This document shows, in pieces, positions 8,254 to 17,734 of a DNA stretch of 64,000 nt. Below the pieces are notes generated by a model. The model had not been told where the DNA came from, did not search any database, and saw only the letters and a list, made by a program, of their open reading frames with translations. A program made the translations under genes and the position numbers. Source of the DNA: Gammaproteobacteria bacterium (GTDB taxonomy: Bacteria; Pseudomonadota; Gammaproteobacteria; GCA-001735895); the NCBI GenBank assembly GCA_029862125.1, contig JAOTXY010000006.1:1-64000 (forward strand). The letters are read 5' to 3'. Numbering within the stretch: the first letter of the stretch is position 1; each line of letters begins with the position of its first letter.

Positions 8254-9015
8254 TTATAGAACACCAATTCGTCGCAATTGGGCTTCGTCACTGATTCGTT
8301 CACACTCGCTGAGAATCCAGGTTGCCACCTCGTTAATAATGTCCTCGGGTTTCTTGTCCTGTGGATCGATCGGCTTGCCGATAACGACTCGAATGGTACC
8401 GGGCCACTTGATCCAGCTATGTCGTGGCCAGAATTCACCGGCATTGTGCGCAATCGGCAGTACCGAGTACCCGGTGCGTTGGGAAACAATGGCACCACCA
8501 ATCTTGAACGGTTTCTTTTGTTTCGGTAAAACTCGCGTGCCCTCGGGAAACAGCATCAGGATTCTTCCCTGGTCCATGTGGAATTGGCTCTCCGTGATCA
8601 GCTGGTTGATAGCCTTGCGACCGGTACCCCGATTCAGGGCAATTGCATCCATCGCTTTCAATGCCCAACCAAAAAAGGGAATCCAGGTCAGTTCGCGCTT
8701 GACCACCCAGATCATCGGACGAAAAAAACCCTGTATCGCGATCGTTTCCCAGGTTGAACTATGTTTGCTCATTACGATAAAGCCATGATCAGGAATATTT
8801 TCAAGCCCCTCAACCGAATACTTGAGTCCACAGATAATTCGCAAGCACCAGAGTGAGTAACTGATCCAGAACCTGACGATCCCCATCAGAAAATTCAGTG
8901 GCATAAAAAACGTCAGCGAAACCAGGCAGGCTAAGAGCAGCAGGACCGGCAGAAAGAGTATCCAGAATATGGTTGAGCGTATTCCCAACCAGATTTTATA
9001 GAGTGGACTGACCAC
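8254..9015 (-). CDS. plsC: 1-acyl-sn-glycerol-3-phosphate acyltransferase
   Basis: PlsC adds the second acyl chain to lysophosphatidate at the inner membrane, making phosphatidate for phospholipid synthesis. The 253-residue protein has hydrophobic segments at about 13-38 and 41-63. The catalytic motif is H85-SSTW-E90, the HX4E form of the HX4D motif seen in the NlaA-like subgroup. FPEGTR follows at 156-161, with the usual P-[IV]-x-x-[IV]-P-like block later. It sits 9 bases downstream of gmhB, an arrangement found in other gammaproteobacteria. Confidence 0.92.
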   Translation of the reverse strand: MVSPLYKIWLGIRSTIFWILFLPVLLLLACLVSLTFFMPLNFLMGIVRFWISYSLWCLRIICGLKYSVEGLENIPDHGFIVMSKHSSTWETIAIQGFFRPMIWVVKRELTWIPFFGWALKAMDAIALNRGTGRKAINQLITESQFHMDQGRILMLFPEGTRVLPKQKKPFKIGGAIVSQRTGYSVLPIAHNAGEFWPRHSWIKWPGTIRVVIGKPIDPQDKKPEDIINEVATWILSECERISDEAQLRRIGVL

Positions 9016-9024
9016 GGCCGGAAT

Positions 9025-9567
9025 CTATTTGCGGCGCAGAGTGTGGCGCACGAAGTGGGCCAGGTCATCGTAAACCGGAACATCCAGTACTTCGGGAAAG
9101 TTCTGCATCACGTACTCTCCCTTTCCGGTGCGAACCAGAATCGGTTTCGCGTTGGCCATCTTCGCTGCCTGAATATCGCTGATATCGTCCCCTACGACTG
9201 CTGTTTGCTTGAGATCGATTTTGAACTGACTGGCAATCTGAAACAATAGGCCCGGTTTGGGTTTACGGCATACACAATTCGCTTCGGGACCGTGCGTACA
9301 ATAAAAAATACCGTCGACGCTGGCGCCTCGATTTTCAAGCAGGCGCTGCATCTTTGCGTGTGTTTCCAACAATTCTTCCTCGCTATAAAGACCTCGCGAA
9401 ATGCCCGAATGGTTGGATGCAATGGTGACCAGGTAACCTGCTTTTTTGAGCCGATTGATCGCCTCGATGCTGCCGGGTATAGGATCCCAGCCATCGACAG
9501 TGGTGATGTCATCATCCGGCAGGTGGTTGATGACGCCGTCTCTGTCAAGGATTACCATTTTGGCCAA
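9025..9567 (-). CDS. gmhB: D-glycero-beta-D-manno-heptose-1,7-bisphosphate 7-phosphatase
   Basis: GmhB removes the 7-phosphate in the ADP-heptose pathway for the lipopolysaccharide core. The 180-residue cytoplasmic HAD phosphatase has the nucleophile motif DRDGVI (residues 8-13). SNHSGISRG supplies motif II, RKPKPG motif III, and VVGDDISDI motif IV. The zinc loop CTHGPEANCVC is family-specific. It lies between glyS and plsC in one operon, with a 27-base gap from glyS. Confidence 0.94.
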   Translation of the reverse strand: MAKMVILDRDGVINHLPDDDITTVDGWDPIPGSIEAINRLKKAGYLVTIASNHSGISRGLYSEEELLETHAKMQRLLENRGASVDGIFYCTHGPEANCVCRKPKPGLLFQIASQFKIDLKQTAVVGDDISDIQAAKMANAKPILVRTGKGEYVMQNFPEVLDVPVYDDLAHFVRHTLRRK

Positions 9568-9594
9568 TCGAGTCTCCTGTCTGATGATCGAGTC

Positions 9595-11661
9595 TCAGGA
9601 TTTTATCCGTGAGAAATCAGCGACCAGGCGGAAACTTTGCAACAGTTGATCGAGCAGTGCAAGCCGGTTGTCTTGCAAAGCCGCGTCATCAACCATCACC
9701 ATTACTTCGTCAAAGAAGGTATCAACCGCGGGTCGAAGTTCGGCAAGCTGTTCCAGCCCCTTTAAGTAGGCTCCACCGGAAACCTGTTTTGCAACCCCTG
9801 CTTTAAGCGCCTGAAGTTGCTTGAAAAGCTGTTTTTCTGCTTTCTCCTGCAATAACCCGGTATCGACGTCGGTCTCCACATGTTCCTGTTTTTTAAGAAT
9901 ATTACTGATTCGTTTATTCGCTGCCGCGAGCGCAGAAGCTGCTTCGTGACTTTGAAACTCCTGTACCGCCCGGATGCGTAAATCGCAGTCATAGAGCATA
10001 CCAGGACGGCTATAGGCAACCGCGTCAACGACATCGAAATCTATACCCTGTTCCTGGTAATAGGCGCGTTGGCGGTCAAACACGTATTCGATCACTTCTG
10101 CAATTGCCGCCTTTGCATCTACCTGTCTGAAATAACCATCGGCAGCAACCTGGCATAGATCGGCCAGGTCCAGGGGCAACTGGTTTTCGACGATGATACG
10201 CAACACCCCCAGCGCTGCACGGCGCAGCGCAAAGGGGTCCTTATCGCCACCAGGTTTTTCGCCAATCGCAAAAATTCCGACCAGACTATCGAGACGGTCG
10301 GCCAATGCGACCGCCTGTGCAATCGGGTCTTGCGGCACGCGGTCGCCTGCATGCCTGGGCCAGTAGTGCTGCTCGATCGCATCACATACCGACTGTTCTT
10401 CCTGCTGATGTTGCGCATAGTAACGTCCCATGACACCTTGCAGTTTCGGGAACTCACCCACCATATCACTCATCAAGTCCGCCTTGCTGAGATCCGCGGC
10501 ACGACGTACCAGGTCCTGGTCGACATCGGAAAAACTCGCGATGTACTTGGCAAGTCGGATAATTCGATTGGTCTTGTCCCCGAGGCTACCGAGCTTATCC
10601 TGGAAAACAACGCTATCGAGACGGATTCGCATCAGGTCGAGTCCCTGTTTCTGATCCTGGGCAAAGAAGAACCCGGCATCGGCAAAGCGCGGACGGATAA
10701 CACGTTCATTACCACTGACAACCACTTCGGGTTTACGGCTATCTATGTTGGAGATCGCGATGAAATGCGGCAACAACTCGCCTTTAGCGTCAAACAGCGC
10801 GAAGTACTTCTGGTTTTCCTGCATCGTGGAAACCAGCACTTCCACCGGAAGTTCAAGAAATTCGGCGTCAAATTCGCCGCAGACTGAAACCGGGTACTCG
10901 ACCAGTGCGGTGACTTCGTCGAGCAGCGCGTCGTCAATTTTTACCATGCCACCAAGTTTTGCAGCGGCTTTTTCAACCTGCTCGCGAATCATCTCTCGGC
11001 GTTGATTGAAGCTGGCGATAACCAACCCCCGGGAAATCAGTGTCTCTTCGTATTCTGAAGCGGAGGGTATTTCAAGTGCCAAAGGTGCGTGGAAACGATG
11101 CCCGAAACTGCGATTGCCAGAACGCAGACCGAAGATCTCCGCATCGACAACCTCGCTGCCGACCATCAGCACCAGCCACTTAACCGGCCGCACAAAAACA
11201 TCGCTGCGATCTCCCCAACGCATGCGTTTCGGAATTGGCAGACTGGATAGTGCGCCTGCCACCAGCTCCGGTATTAACTGGTCCAGGCTTCGTCCGGCCT
11301 GCTTATCGCAAAAGTACAGCCAACTGCCCTTTTCGGTCTGGCGACGCTCGAGCTTGTCAATATCGACACCACATGATGCAGCGAACCCGAGCGCTGCACG
11401 TGATGGATTTCCGTCGGCATCAAACGCCGCGTCAAGCGCCGGGCCGCGCTTTTCTATCAACTGCTCGGCCTGCTGCAAAGGGGTATCCCTTAACAACATT
11501 GCCAATCGTCGAGGGGTGGCAAACACTTCGACAGAATCCGGGGCAAGGTTATGCTCGGCTAAAGACTGCGTTACCAGGGAAGCAAAATTTTGTGCCAGCG
11601 ACTGCAGCACCCGCGGCGGTAATTCCTCGGTACCGATTTCGATCAGGCAGTCACTACTCAT
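9595..11661 (-). CDS. glyS: Glycyl-tRNA synthetase beta subunit
   Basis: The product has 688 residues, the usual size for the beta chain of the bacterial alpha2-beta2 enzyme. The start [13 protein letters not shown] and the HD-like core are characteristic, and a C-terminal anticodon-binding DALR-type domain is present. The ATG at 11661 overlaps the end of glyQ by 8 bases, which implies translational coupling. The frame also opens at a TTG two codons earlier, but the ATG is the better start. Confidence 0.96.
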   Translation of the reverse strand: MSSDCLIEIGTEELPPRVLQSLAQNFASLVTQSLAEHNLAPDSVEVFATPRRLAMLLRDTPLQQAEQLIEKRGPALDAAFDADGNPSRAALGFAASCGVDIDKLERRQTEKGSWLYFCDKQAGRSLDQLIPELVAGALSSLPIPKRMRWGDRSDVFVRPVKWLVLMVGSEVVDAEIFGLRSGNRSFGHRFHAPLALEIPSASEYEETLISRGLVIASFNQRREMIREQVEKAAAKLGGMVKIDDALLDEVTALVEYPVSVCGEFDAEFLELPVEVLVSTMQENQKYFALFDAKGELLPHFIAISNIDSRKPEVVVSGNERVIRPRFADAGFFFAQDQKQGLDLMRIRLDSVVFQDKLGSLGDKTNRIIRLAKYIASFSDVDQDLVRRAADLSKADLMSDMVGEFPKLQGVMGRYYAQHQQEEQSVCDAIEQHYWPRHAGDRVPQDPIAQAVALADRLDSLVGIFAIGEKPGGDKDPFALRRAALGVLRIIVENQLPLDLADLCQVAADGYFRQVDAKAAIAEVIEYVFDRQRAYYQEQGIDFDVVDAVAYSRPGMLYDCDLRIRAVQEFQSHEAASALAAANKRISNILKKQEHVETDVDTGLLQEKAEKQLFKQLQALKAGVAKQVSGGAYLKGLEQLAELRPAVDTFFDEVMVMVDDAALQDNRLALLDQLLQSFRLVADFSRIKS

Positions 11662-12577
11662 CAGCAACGTCCTTTTTAATCAGGGGAAACCCAAGTGCCG
11701 CGCGTGATTCATAGTAGCACTCGGCAACGCTACGCGACAGGCCGCGTACCCGCAGAATAAAACGTTGCCGTTCAGTCACCGAAATCGCATGTCGGGCATC
11801 GAGCAGATTAAAAGCATGCGAAGCTTTCATGACCTGCTCGTAAGCAGGCAGTGGCAGTTTTTTCTCGACCAGCAGTTGGCTTTGTTTTTCGCAAACATCA
11901 AACCAGTGAAACAGTGCATCGGTATCGGCAAGCTCGAAATTATAGGTCGATTGCTCAACTTCGTTTTGATGATAAATATCGCCGTAGGTCACTACCCCCT
12001 GTGGCCCTCGACCCCAAACCAGGTCGAAAATACTGTCGACACCCTGCAGGTACATCGCCAGTCGCTCGATACCGTAGGTGATTTCACCTGATACCGGCTG
12101 ACACTCCAGTCCACCGACCTGTTGAAAATAAGTGAACTGGCTGACTTCCATGCCGTTCAACCAGATTTCCCAGCCCAGCCCCCAGGCGCCGAGTGTCGGT
12201 GACTCCCAGTCGTCCTCGACGAAGCGAATATCATGCACCAATGGTTCGAAGCCAAGCGCCTCGAGCGAACCAAGGTACAGTTCCTGAAAATTGTCCGGCG
12301 AAGGTTTCAACAATACCTGGAACTGGAAATAATGCTGCAACCGGTTGGGATTTTCGCCATAACGCCCATCGGTCGGTCGACGGCTCGGCTGCACGTAAGC
12401 GGCACGCCAGGGCTCCGGGCCGATTGCACGTATAAAGGTTGCCGGATGGAAGGTACCGGCGCCGACCTCCATATCCAGGGGCTGCAAAATCACACAGCCC
12501 TGCTCGGACCAGTAATTTTGCAAGGTCTGGATCAGGCCCTGGAAGCTACTCAATTCGGTCGCTGGCAACTCGCTCAT
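11654..12577 (-). CDS. glyQ: Glycyl-tRNA synthetase alpha subunit
   Basis: This 307-residue class II aminoacyl-tRNA synthetase catalytic subunit forms glycyl-adenylate and works with GlyS. The conserved blocks are all present: the N-terminal [32 protein letters not shown], the motif-2 region [19 protein letters not shown] and [10 protein letters not shown]. It is the first gene of the glyQ-glyS-gmhB-plsC operon and diverges from the gene at 12671. Confidence 0.97.
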   Translation of the reverse strand: MSELPATELSSFQGLIQTLQNYWSEQGCVILQPLDMEVGAGTFHPATFIRAIGPEPWRAAYVQPSRRPTDGRYGENPNRLQHYFQFQVLLKPSPDNFQELYLGSLEALGFEPLVHDIRFVEDDWESPTLGAWGLGWEIWLNGMEVSQFTYFQQVGGLECQPVSGEITYGIERLAMYLQGVDSIFDLVWGRGPQGVVTYGDIYHQNEVEQSTYNFELADTDALFHWFDVCEKQSQLLVEKKLPLPAYEQVMKASHAFNLLDARHAISVTERQRFILRVRGLSRSVAECYYESRAALGFPLIKKDVADE

Positions 12578-12670
12578 TTAATTCACTGGTCAAAAGTGCA
12601 TGATTATAACTAACTGGCGTTTTTTACTCATTCATTTTCCTATCTTATTGTGTTGTGTTTTGAAGCGACT

Positions 12671-13204
12671 ATGATACTGCACATGCAGAACATCATCGGC
12701 CAGTGGCTGCTTAGCCTCAAGCATTACATATTGATGTGCCTGCTGCTTTCCAGCCCCGAACGCCTGCCTTACAATCCATATTGTGTCGCCCTTAGCGTAT
12801 TCGCTTATTTTCTGATCGGAATGTTGCTGATCGATGAACAACGCAGCTACGCAGTGGTATGTGCACAGATATTCCTGGAACTCGGGATGCTGGGCCTGAT
12901 CGCTTACTGGGGATTGCGCTGGAAAAAATCGCTCGAACGATTGCTGCAAACCTTTTCGGCCCTGGTCGGCGTCAACGTGATTATTACCCTGGTCACGATC
13001 CCGATCTATCGCAGCGTGACGAATAATGAAACCAGTATAGAGAATGTTCTGATCTACGTGACCCTGGCCATCCTGATCTGGAACCTGGCGGTTTTGTCGT
13101 TGATCTTTAAGCGCGCTTTTTCAATCTCTACCCATCTTTCAGCTATGATATCTTTTAATTATTTCGTGCTTTATCAATTCGTAGTGATCTGGTTCGCCTG
13201 GTGA
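12671..13204 (+). CDS. Four-helix membrane protein upstream of mpl
   Basis: The product has 177 residues with about four hydrophobic segments (roughly 38-58, 63-85, 100-122 and 133-175). It contains no catalytic motif I recognise. The start is uncertain: ATGs at 12671 and 12683 are both possible. Its stop overlaps the GTG start of mpl by four bases, so the two are probably translationally coupled. The function is unknown. A link to peptidoglycan recycling is only inferred from the coupling. Confidence 0.7.
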   Translation: MILHMQNIIGQWLLSLKHYILMCLLLSSPERLPYNPYCVALSVFAYFLIGMLLIDEQRSYAVVCAQIFLELGMLGLIAYWGLRWKKSLERLLQTFSALVGVNVIITLVTIPIYRSVTNNETSIENVLIYVTLAILIWNLAVLSLIFKRAFSISTHLSAMISFNYFVLYQFVVIWFAW

Positions 13205-14538
13205 AGATTTATATTCTTGGTATTTGCGGTACCTTCATGGCCGGCATAGCTCAAATAGCGCGTGAGCTTGGTTGTGAAGTAGCAGGTTCCGATGCCAACG
13301 TTTACCCCCCGATGAGCACCCAACTGGAGCAAGCCGGAATCGAGCTAGATCATGGCTACGACGCCGATGCCTTACCTGAGGACTGTGACGTTTTTATCGT
13401 CGGCAATGCTGTTACGCGCGGCAATCCTCAATTCGAAGCCATACTCGAGCGTGGATTGCGCTATACATCGGGTCCTCAATGGCTTTACGAAGCGGTACTG
13501 CAAAAGCGCTGGGTACTGGCGGTTGCCGGGACGCATGGCAAGACTACGGCCAGCAGCATGCTCGCCTGGATACTCGATGATGCCGGGCTAGATCCGGGCT
13601 ACCTGATCGGTGGTATCTGCCAGAATTTTTCGCAATCGGCAAAACTCGGTAGCGATCCATTCTTCGTGATCGAGGCTGATGAATACGACTCGGCGCTGTT
13701 CGATAAGCGCTCCAAGTTCATTCACTACCACCCGCGCACGCTGATTTTGAACAATCTCGAATTCGACCACGCCGATATCTTTGAAGACCTGGCCGCGATT
13801 AAGCGACAGTTTCACCACCTGGTGCGAACCCTGCCCGGGAGCGCTCTGGTTATCGTCAATCACGATGATGAAGCGTTACGAGATGTCCTGGCGATGGGTT
13901 GCTGGAGCCAGCAATCGAATTTCTCCAGCGTCGATCCGAATGCTGATTTTTTTCTCGATAAGGAAAACACACTGCACCAGGGCCCAAACAGCCATGCGCT
14001 GGAACTATCCCAACAGGGGCAGTTCAACGCAGCAAACGCAAGCGCAGCAATTATCGCCGCTCGTCATGCCGGGGTAAGCATCGAAGTTTCGCTCGACGCC
14101 ATGCGCCGGTTCGCCGGGGTTAAACGTCGCCAGGAAGTGATCGCCGAAATTAACGGCGTCACAATCGTCGATGACTTTGCCCATCACCCGACCGCAATCG
14201 CGTTAACCCTGGAGGCACTGAAAGGAGCCACTGCCGGCCGCCTGATCGGTGTGCTGGATATACGTTCCAATACCATGAAAATGGGCACGCATGGGAACGA
14301 ACTTGGTCAATCATTCGCCGCGGCTGACCTGATTTTGTTATGCGAAAACCCTGATTTAAATTGGGATATCGCGAAAATTGCAGAAACTGCATCTACAATA
14401 GTAGAAGTTAAAAACGATACACAACAGATTATCGACTACCTGCTGCAAAATTGTGAGCAGGGAGATCAAATCGTTATTATGAGCAATGGCGGTTTTGATA
14501 ATATTCATCAACGTCTTATTCAAGCGCTGCAAAACTAG
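13201..14538 (+). CDS. mpl: UDP-N-acetylmuramate:L-Ala-gamma-D-Glu-meso-DAP ligase
   Basis: Mpl joins the recycled tripeptide directly to UDP-MurNAc, bypassing MurC, D and E. The 445-residue Mur-ligase fold opens with a Rossmann-like domain (ILGICGTFMAGIAQIARELG). The ATP loop is AGTHGKTTASSM near 110-120, and the central domain carries EADEYDSALFDKRSKF. The C-terminal domain has DDFAHHPTAI and the substrate-binding RSNTMKMG of Mpl. The start is a GTG overlapping the upstream membrane-protein gene. The AmpG permease encoded at 19060-20616 supplies the same recycling route. Confidence 0.95.
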   Translation: MKIYILGICGTFMAGIAQIARELGCEVAGSDANVYPPMSTQLEQAGIELDHGYDADALPEDCDVFIVGNAVTRGNPQFEAILERGLRYTSGPQWLYEAVLQKRWVLAVAGTHGKTTASSMLAWILDDAGLDPGYLIGGICQNFSQSAKLGSDPFFVIEADEYDSALFDKRSKFIHYHPRTLILNNLEFDHADIFEDLAAIKRQFHHLVRTLPGSALVIVNHDDEALRDVLAMGCWSQQSNFSSVDPNADFFLDKENTLHQGPNSHALELSQQGQFNAANASAAIIAARHAGVSIEVSLDAMRRFAGVKRRQEVIAEINGVTIVDDFAHHPTAIALTLEALKGATAGRLIGVLDIRSNTMKMGTHGNELGQSFAAADLILLCENPDLNWDIAKIAETASTIVEVKNDTQQIIDYLLQNCEQGDQIVIMSNGGFDNIHQRLIQALQN

Positions 14539-14547
14539 AAATCGGGT

Positions 14548-15858
14548 ATGTCCGACAAATCACAAAGACCGACAAAGATCGCCAAGTATGAAGTTAAACG
14601 CCGCATCGGACGTGGTTCCATGGGTGTCGTTTACGAGGCTTTCGATCCTTTCGTTCAGCGCACTGTCGCGATCAAGGTCGCGCATTCGGCTGCAGATATG
14701 GATACCGCAACCAAGCAAAAATTACGCGAAGGTTTTTTTGCCGAGGTCTATAGCGCGGGGCGTATGCATCATCCCTCAGTGGTTAGCGTATACGATGCCG
14801 GGCAGGAAGAAGATCTCAATTACATCGTCATGGAATTCGTCGACGGTGTGACCTTGCAGGAATACGTTGCCGGGAATAGAGTCCTCACTCCCAACCAGGT
14901 TGTCGATGTCATCTATCAATGCGCCAAGGGCCTCGATTACGTACATCGTGAAGGCATTATCCATCGCGATCTGAAACCGGGTAACATCATGCTGAGTAAC
15001 GATGGCGAAGTGAAAATCATGGATTTCAGTATTGCCCATGTCGATGTCGGTTTCGAGGGCCATGACACCGAGGTGCAGGGATCACCGATGTATATGCCTC
15101 CAGAACAATTATCCGAAGAAAAACGCCTGGTGGCACAATCAGATATTTACTCACTCGGTGCGGTGATGTACGCGTTGCTGGCGAAAAAAGCACCCTACAA
15201 GGCAGGCAGCCTGGAGTCCCTGATATACAAAATCAGTAACCTGGATCCCGATCCGGTCATGGAGATCAATCCCGAGGTGCCGCAGCACATCGCCGATATT
15301 GTCGAGAAATCGATGCAGAAAATTATCTATGATCGATATGAAACAGCCTATCAGCTGGCGACGGACCTGAGCAATTCCTTCGGCCGCTTACGCGGCGTCG
15401 GTGAGCGTATCGACATGCAGGAGAAATGGAAGACGCTGCGCTATCTCGCATTCTTCAAGGATTTCAGTGACGAACAAATTACCGAGGTTGTCAACGCCAG
15501 CGAATGGACCGAGTTCAAGAAGGGAGAGGTTATTGTGACCGAGGGCGAACAGGAAACGGCGTTTTACATCATTGCCAAGGGTGGTGTAGAAGTCGTCAAG
15601 AATGAAAAGGTCGTTGGCATGATGAAACAGGGTGACTGTTTTGGCGAAATCGCTTTTCTCACGCGTCAGCCTCGCAACGCTACTATCGTGGCACGTACCG
15701 AAGTCTCACTGATGCGGGTGAGCACATCGTTAATGGAACAGGCTTCTACAGAAACCCAATTGCGCTATTATCGCATCTTTCTCGAAAACCTGATTGCGCG
15801 ACTTTCCCAGGCCACCGATAAACTGGTTGAAGCAGAAATAGCCATAACCGAGCCATGA
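14548..15858 (+). CDS. Ser/Thr protein kinase fused to a cyclic-nucleotide-binding domain
   Basis: The 436-residue cytoplasmic protein has a Hanks-type kinase domain at about 14-285. The glycine loop is GRGSMG (21-26), the ATP lysine K43, the helix-C glutamate probably E66, and the catalytic loop HRDLKPGN spans 139-146. The metal motif is DFS (159-161) instead of DFG. A cyclic-nucleotide-binding fold follows at about 295-415, with FGEIAFLTRQPRNATI, which keeps the Glu and Arg that contact the cyclic phosphate. No transmembrane segment is seen. The architecture suggests a kinase regulated by cAMP or c-di-GMP, or by an unliganded docking domain. It lies 9 bases after mpl, and its stop overlaps the ubiX start. 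Targets are unknown. Confidence 0.88.
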   Translation: MSDKSQRPTKIAKYEVKRRIGRGSMGVVYEAFDPFVQRTVAIKVAHSAADMDTATKQKLREGFFAEVYSAGRMHHPSVVSVYDAGQEEDLNYIVMEFVDGVTLQEYVAGNRVLTPNQVVDVIYQCAKGLDYVHREGIIHRDLKPGNIMLSNDGEVKIMDFSIAHVDVGFEGHDTEVQGSPMYMPPEQLSEEKRLVAQSDIYSLGAVMYALLAKKAPYKAGSLESLIYKISNLDPDPVMEINPEVPQHIADIVEKSMQKIIYDRYETAYQLATDLSNSFGRLRGVGERIDMQEKWKTLRYLAFFKDFSDEQITEVVNASEWTEFKKGEVIVTEGEQETAFYIIAKGGVEVVKNEKVVGMMKQGDCFGEIAFLTRQPRNATIVARTEVSLMRVSTSLMEQASTETQLRYYRIFLENLIARLSQATDKLVEAEIAITEP

Positions 15859-16460
15859 CCCCAACAACAATTACTCTGGCGATGACTGGAGCCTCAGGCG
15901 CCGAATACACACTGCGCCTGTTTGATTGCTGCCTGCAAAATAACATCAAGGTTCAGTTTATTACCTCACAGCCTGGTCAGATCGTACTGGGCATGGAAAC
16001 CGAGTTGAAATTATCTGGGTCACCTCAGAAAATGCAGCAAAAGCTCGCTGAATATTTCGACGCCGATCCAGCCCTGATAAGTGTTTACTCAAAAGACCAG
16101 TGGACCGCGCCACCGGCAAGCGGGTCCTCGGTCGCCGACGCAATGGTAGTATGCCCATGCAGCATGGGTAGCCTTGCATCAATTGCCGTTGGCAGCAGCG
16201 AAAACCTGATTCATCGCGCCGCCGATGTGACCATCAAGGAACGTCGAACCTTGATCCTGGTGCCGCGGGAAACCCCCTTCTCCAGTATTCATCTCGAGAA
16301 CATGCTCAAACTGTCACGCCTCGGGGTAGTGATACTGCCGCCCAATCCCGGGTTTTACCACGGTGCCAGTTCTGTTGCCGAGCTGGTAGATTTTATAGTC
16401 GCACGCATTCTCGACCAGCTTGGTATTGATAATGACCTGTCCCCGCGTTGGGGGGAATGA
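15855..16460 (+). CDS. ubiX: Flavin prenyltransferase
   Basis: UbiX makes prenyl-FMN, the cofactor of the UbiD decarboxylase in ubiquinone synthesis. The 201-residue protein shows the flavin loop MTGASGAEYTLRL, the CPCSMGSLASIA segment and VPRETPFSSIHLENMLKL, all diagnostic. The ATG overlaps the kinase stop codon in the ATGA arrangement, indicating coupling. Membership of an mpl-ubiX neighbourhood is common in gammaproteobacteria. Here the kinase is interposed. Confidence 0.95.
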   Translation: MTPTTITLAMTGASGAEYTLRLFDCCLQNNIKVQFITSQPGQIVLGMETELKLSGSPQKMQQKLAEYFDADPALISVYSKDQWTAPPASGSSVADAMVVCPCSMGSLASIAVGSSENLIHRAADVTIKERRTLILVPRETPFSSIHLENMLKLSRLGVVILPPNPGFYHGASSVAELVDFIVARILDQLGIDNDLSPRWGE

Positions 16461-16485
16461 ACAGGCGCTGAAGCAATGACCAACC

Positions 16486-17085
16486 ATGGCTGAAATTCCT
16501 CTGTTCCCGCTGAAAACCGTTTTGCTGCCCGGCAATACGCTGGAACTTAAAGTTTTCGAAACTCGCTACCTCGACATGATCGCTACCTGCATGCGCGAGA
16601 ACAGTCCGTTTGGCGTGGTATTGATTCACCAGGGAGATGAAACTGCAATCGATACAGATATCTACTCGATCGGGACAACCGCCGCCATCAATGACTGGGA
16701 GAATCGGGCTGATGGTCTGTTAGGGATCACCGCCCTGGGTGTCGAGCGTTTTGAGATATTGTCAACCCATACCCAAGACGACGGCCTGACGTTTGCGGAC
16801 ACTAAAATCCTGGATGAAGATAGTACCCATGAAATGCCTGAACAATTTGCCTATATGCTGGAGCTTCTCGACCATGTGAGTGCCCACGAGGGTCGAATTC
16901 GTGATGACGACCAGGGCTTTTGTGCAATTCTCTACCAGCTGATTTACCTGCTACCGCTGGAGACAGCACTGAAACAGCGCCTGCTCGAAATCCCCGACTG
17001 TAATGATCGCGCGCTGATTCTGCATGCCGAGCTGATTCGGCTCGGAGTGATTCAATACATCAAACCCGAATCTACCCAGCTTTAA
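16486..17085 (+). CDS. LON N-terminal (substrate-binding) domain protein
   Basis: A stand-alone LON substrate-binding domain fills this 199-residue protein. The start IPLFPLKTVLLPGNTLELKVFE and RYLDMIATCM are family hallmarks. The ATPase and protease domains of Lon are absent, which is normal for this family and not a truncation. Its exact role is unknown; a substrate-recognition or chaperone-like function is usually assumed. It follows ubiX after 25 bases, probably in the same transcript. Confidence 0.87.
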   Translation: MAEIPLFPLKTVLLPGNTLELKVFETRYLDMIATCMRENSPFGVVLIHQGDETAIDTDIYSIGTTAAINDWENRADGLLGITALGVERFEILSTHTQDDGLTFADTKILDEDSTHEMPEQFAYMLELLDHVSAHEGRIRDDDQGFCAILYQLIYLLPLETALKQRLLEIPDCNDRALILHAELIRLGVIQYIKPESTQL

Positions 17086-17154
17086 GCCCGGGGGTTCCAA
17101 TTCGTCGCAAGCGGGCATAGACTCCTTCTGCCTAGTCTAAAGGAGACAGCTGCA

Positions 17155-17718
17155 ATGAAAAGACTCGTATTTGCAACATGGCTTTGCCTGTTTTGCCCCT
17201 TAGCTCAGGCGGCTGAACTCTCCGGTGTTTTCGTCGCTGATGAAATCAAAACTGGCGATGGCCAGTCCCTGGTCCTTAACGGCATGGGTTTGCGTGAAAA
17301 ATTATGGGTAGACGTTTACGTGGGCTCGCTTTACCTGCCGAGCAAGTCCGGCGATGTCGCTGAAATTCTGTCAAAACCGGGGCCTTGGCGGGTGCAACTT
17401 GATTTTGTCTACAAGGAAGTCTCTCAAGAGAAACTTCTAAAAGGTTGGCGTGAGGGTTTCGAGAAAAATCAGGATTCCGAAACCTTGAAACAACTTCAGT
17501 CACGCATTGATGAATTCTACGCTTACTTTGATACCAACGCCGTCAAAAAAGATCAGTACATTTTCGACTATTTACCTGCACAGGGAACCCGGATCAGCAA
17601 GAACCAGCAGCAACTGGGCTTGATCCCGGGTGAGGATTTCAGGAACGCTTTACTTGAAATCTGGCTCGGTAATTATCCTGCGGATAAGAAGCTGAAAAAA
17701 GGCATGCTCGGGCTCTAA
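17155..17718 (+). CDS. Exported chalcone-isomerase-like protein
   Basis: The product has 187 residues with a clear signal peptide (about 1-19, ending AQAAEL). The mature part matches the bacterial chalcone-isomerase-like family: GMGLREKLWVDVYVGSLYLP near residue 42, then the KPGPWRVQLDFVYKEVS segment and a C-terminal IWLGNYPADKKLKKGMLG. Bacterial members are periplasmic and do not make flavonoids; their ligand is unknown. AAAGGAGA lies just upstream of the ATG. The stop is 16 bases from that of the convergent hemL. Confidence 0.85.
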   Translation: MKRLVFATWLCLFCPLAQAAELSGVFVADEIKTGDGQSLVLNGMGLREKLWVDVYVGSLYLPSKSGDVAEILSKPGPWRVQLDFVYKEVSQEKLLKGWREGFEKNQDSETLKQLQSRIDEFYAYFDTNAVKKDQYIFDYLPAQGTRISKNQQQLGLIPGEDFRNALLEIWLGNYPADKKLKKGMLGL

Positions 17719-17734
17719 GAATCGTCTTTGCTGT

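Noticed and set aside
10330-10887. 185-codon plus-strand frame inside glyS
   Set aside because: It is a shadow of glyS, which has full family motifs.
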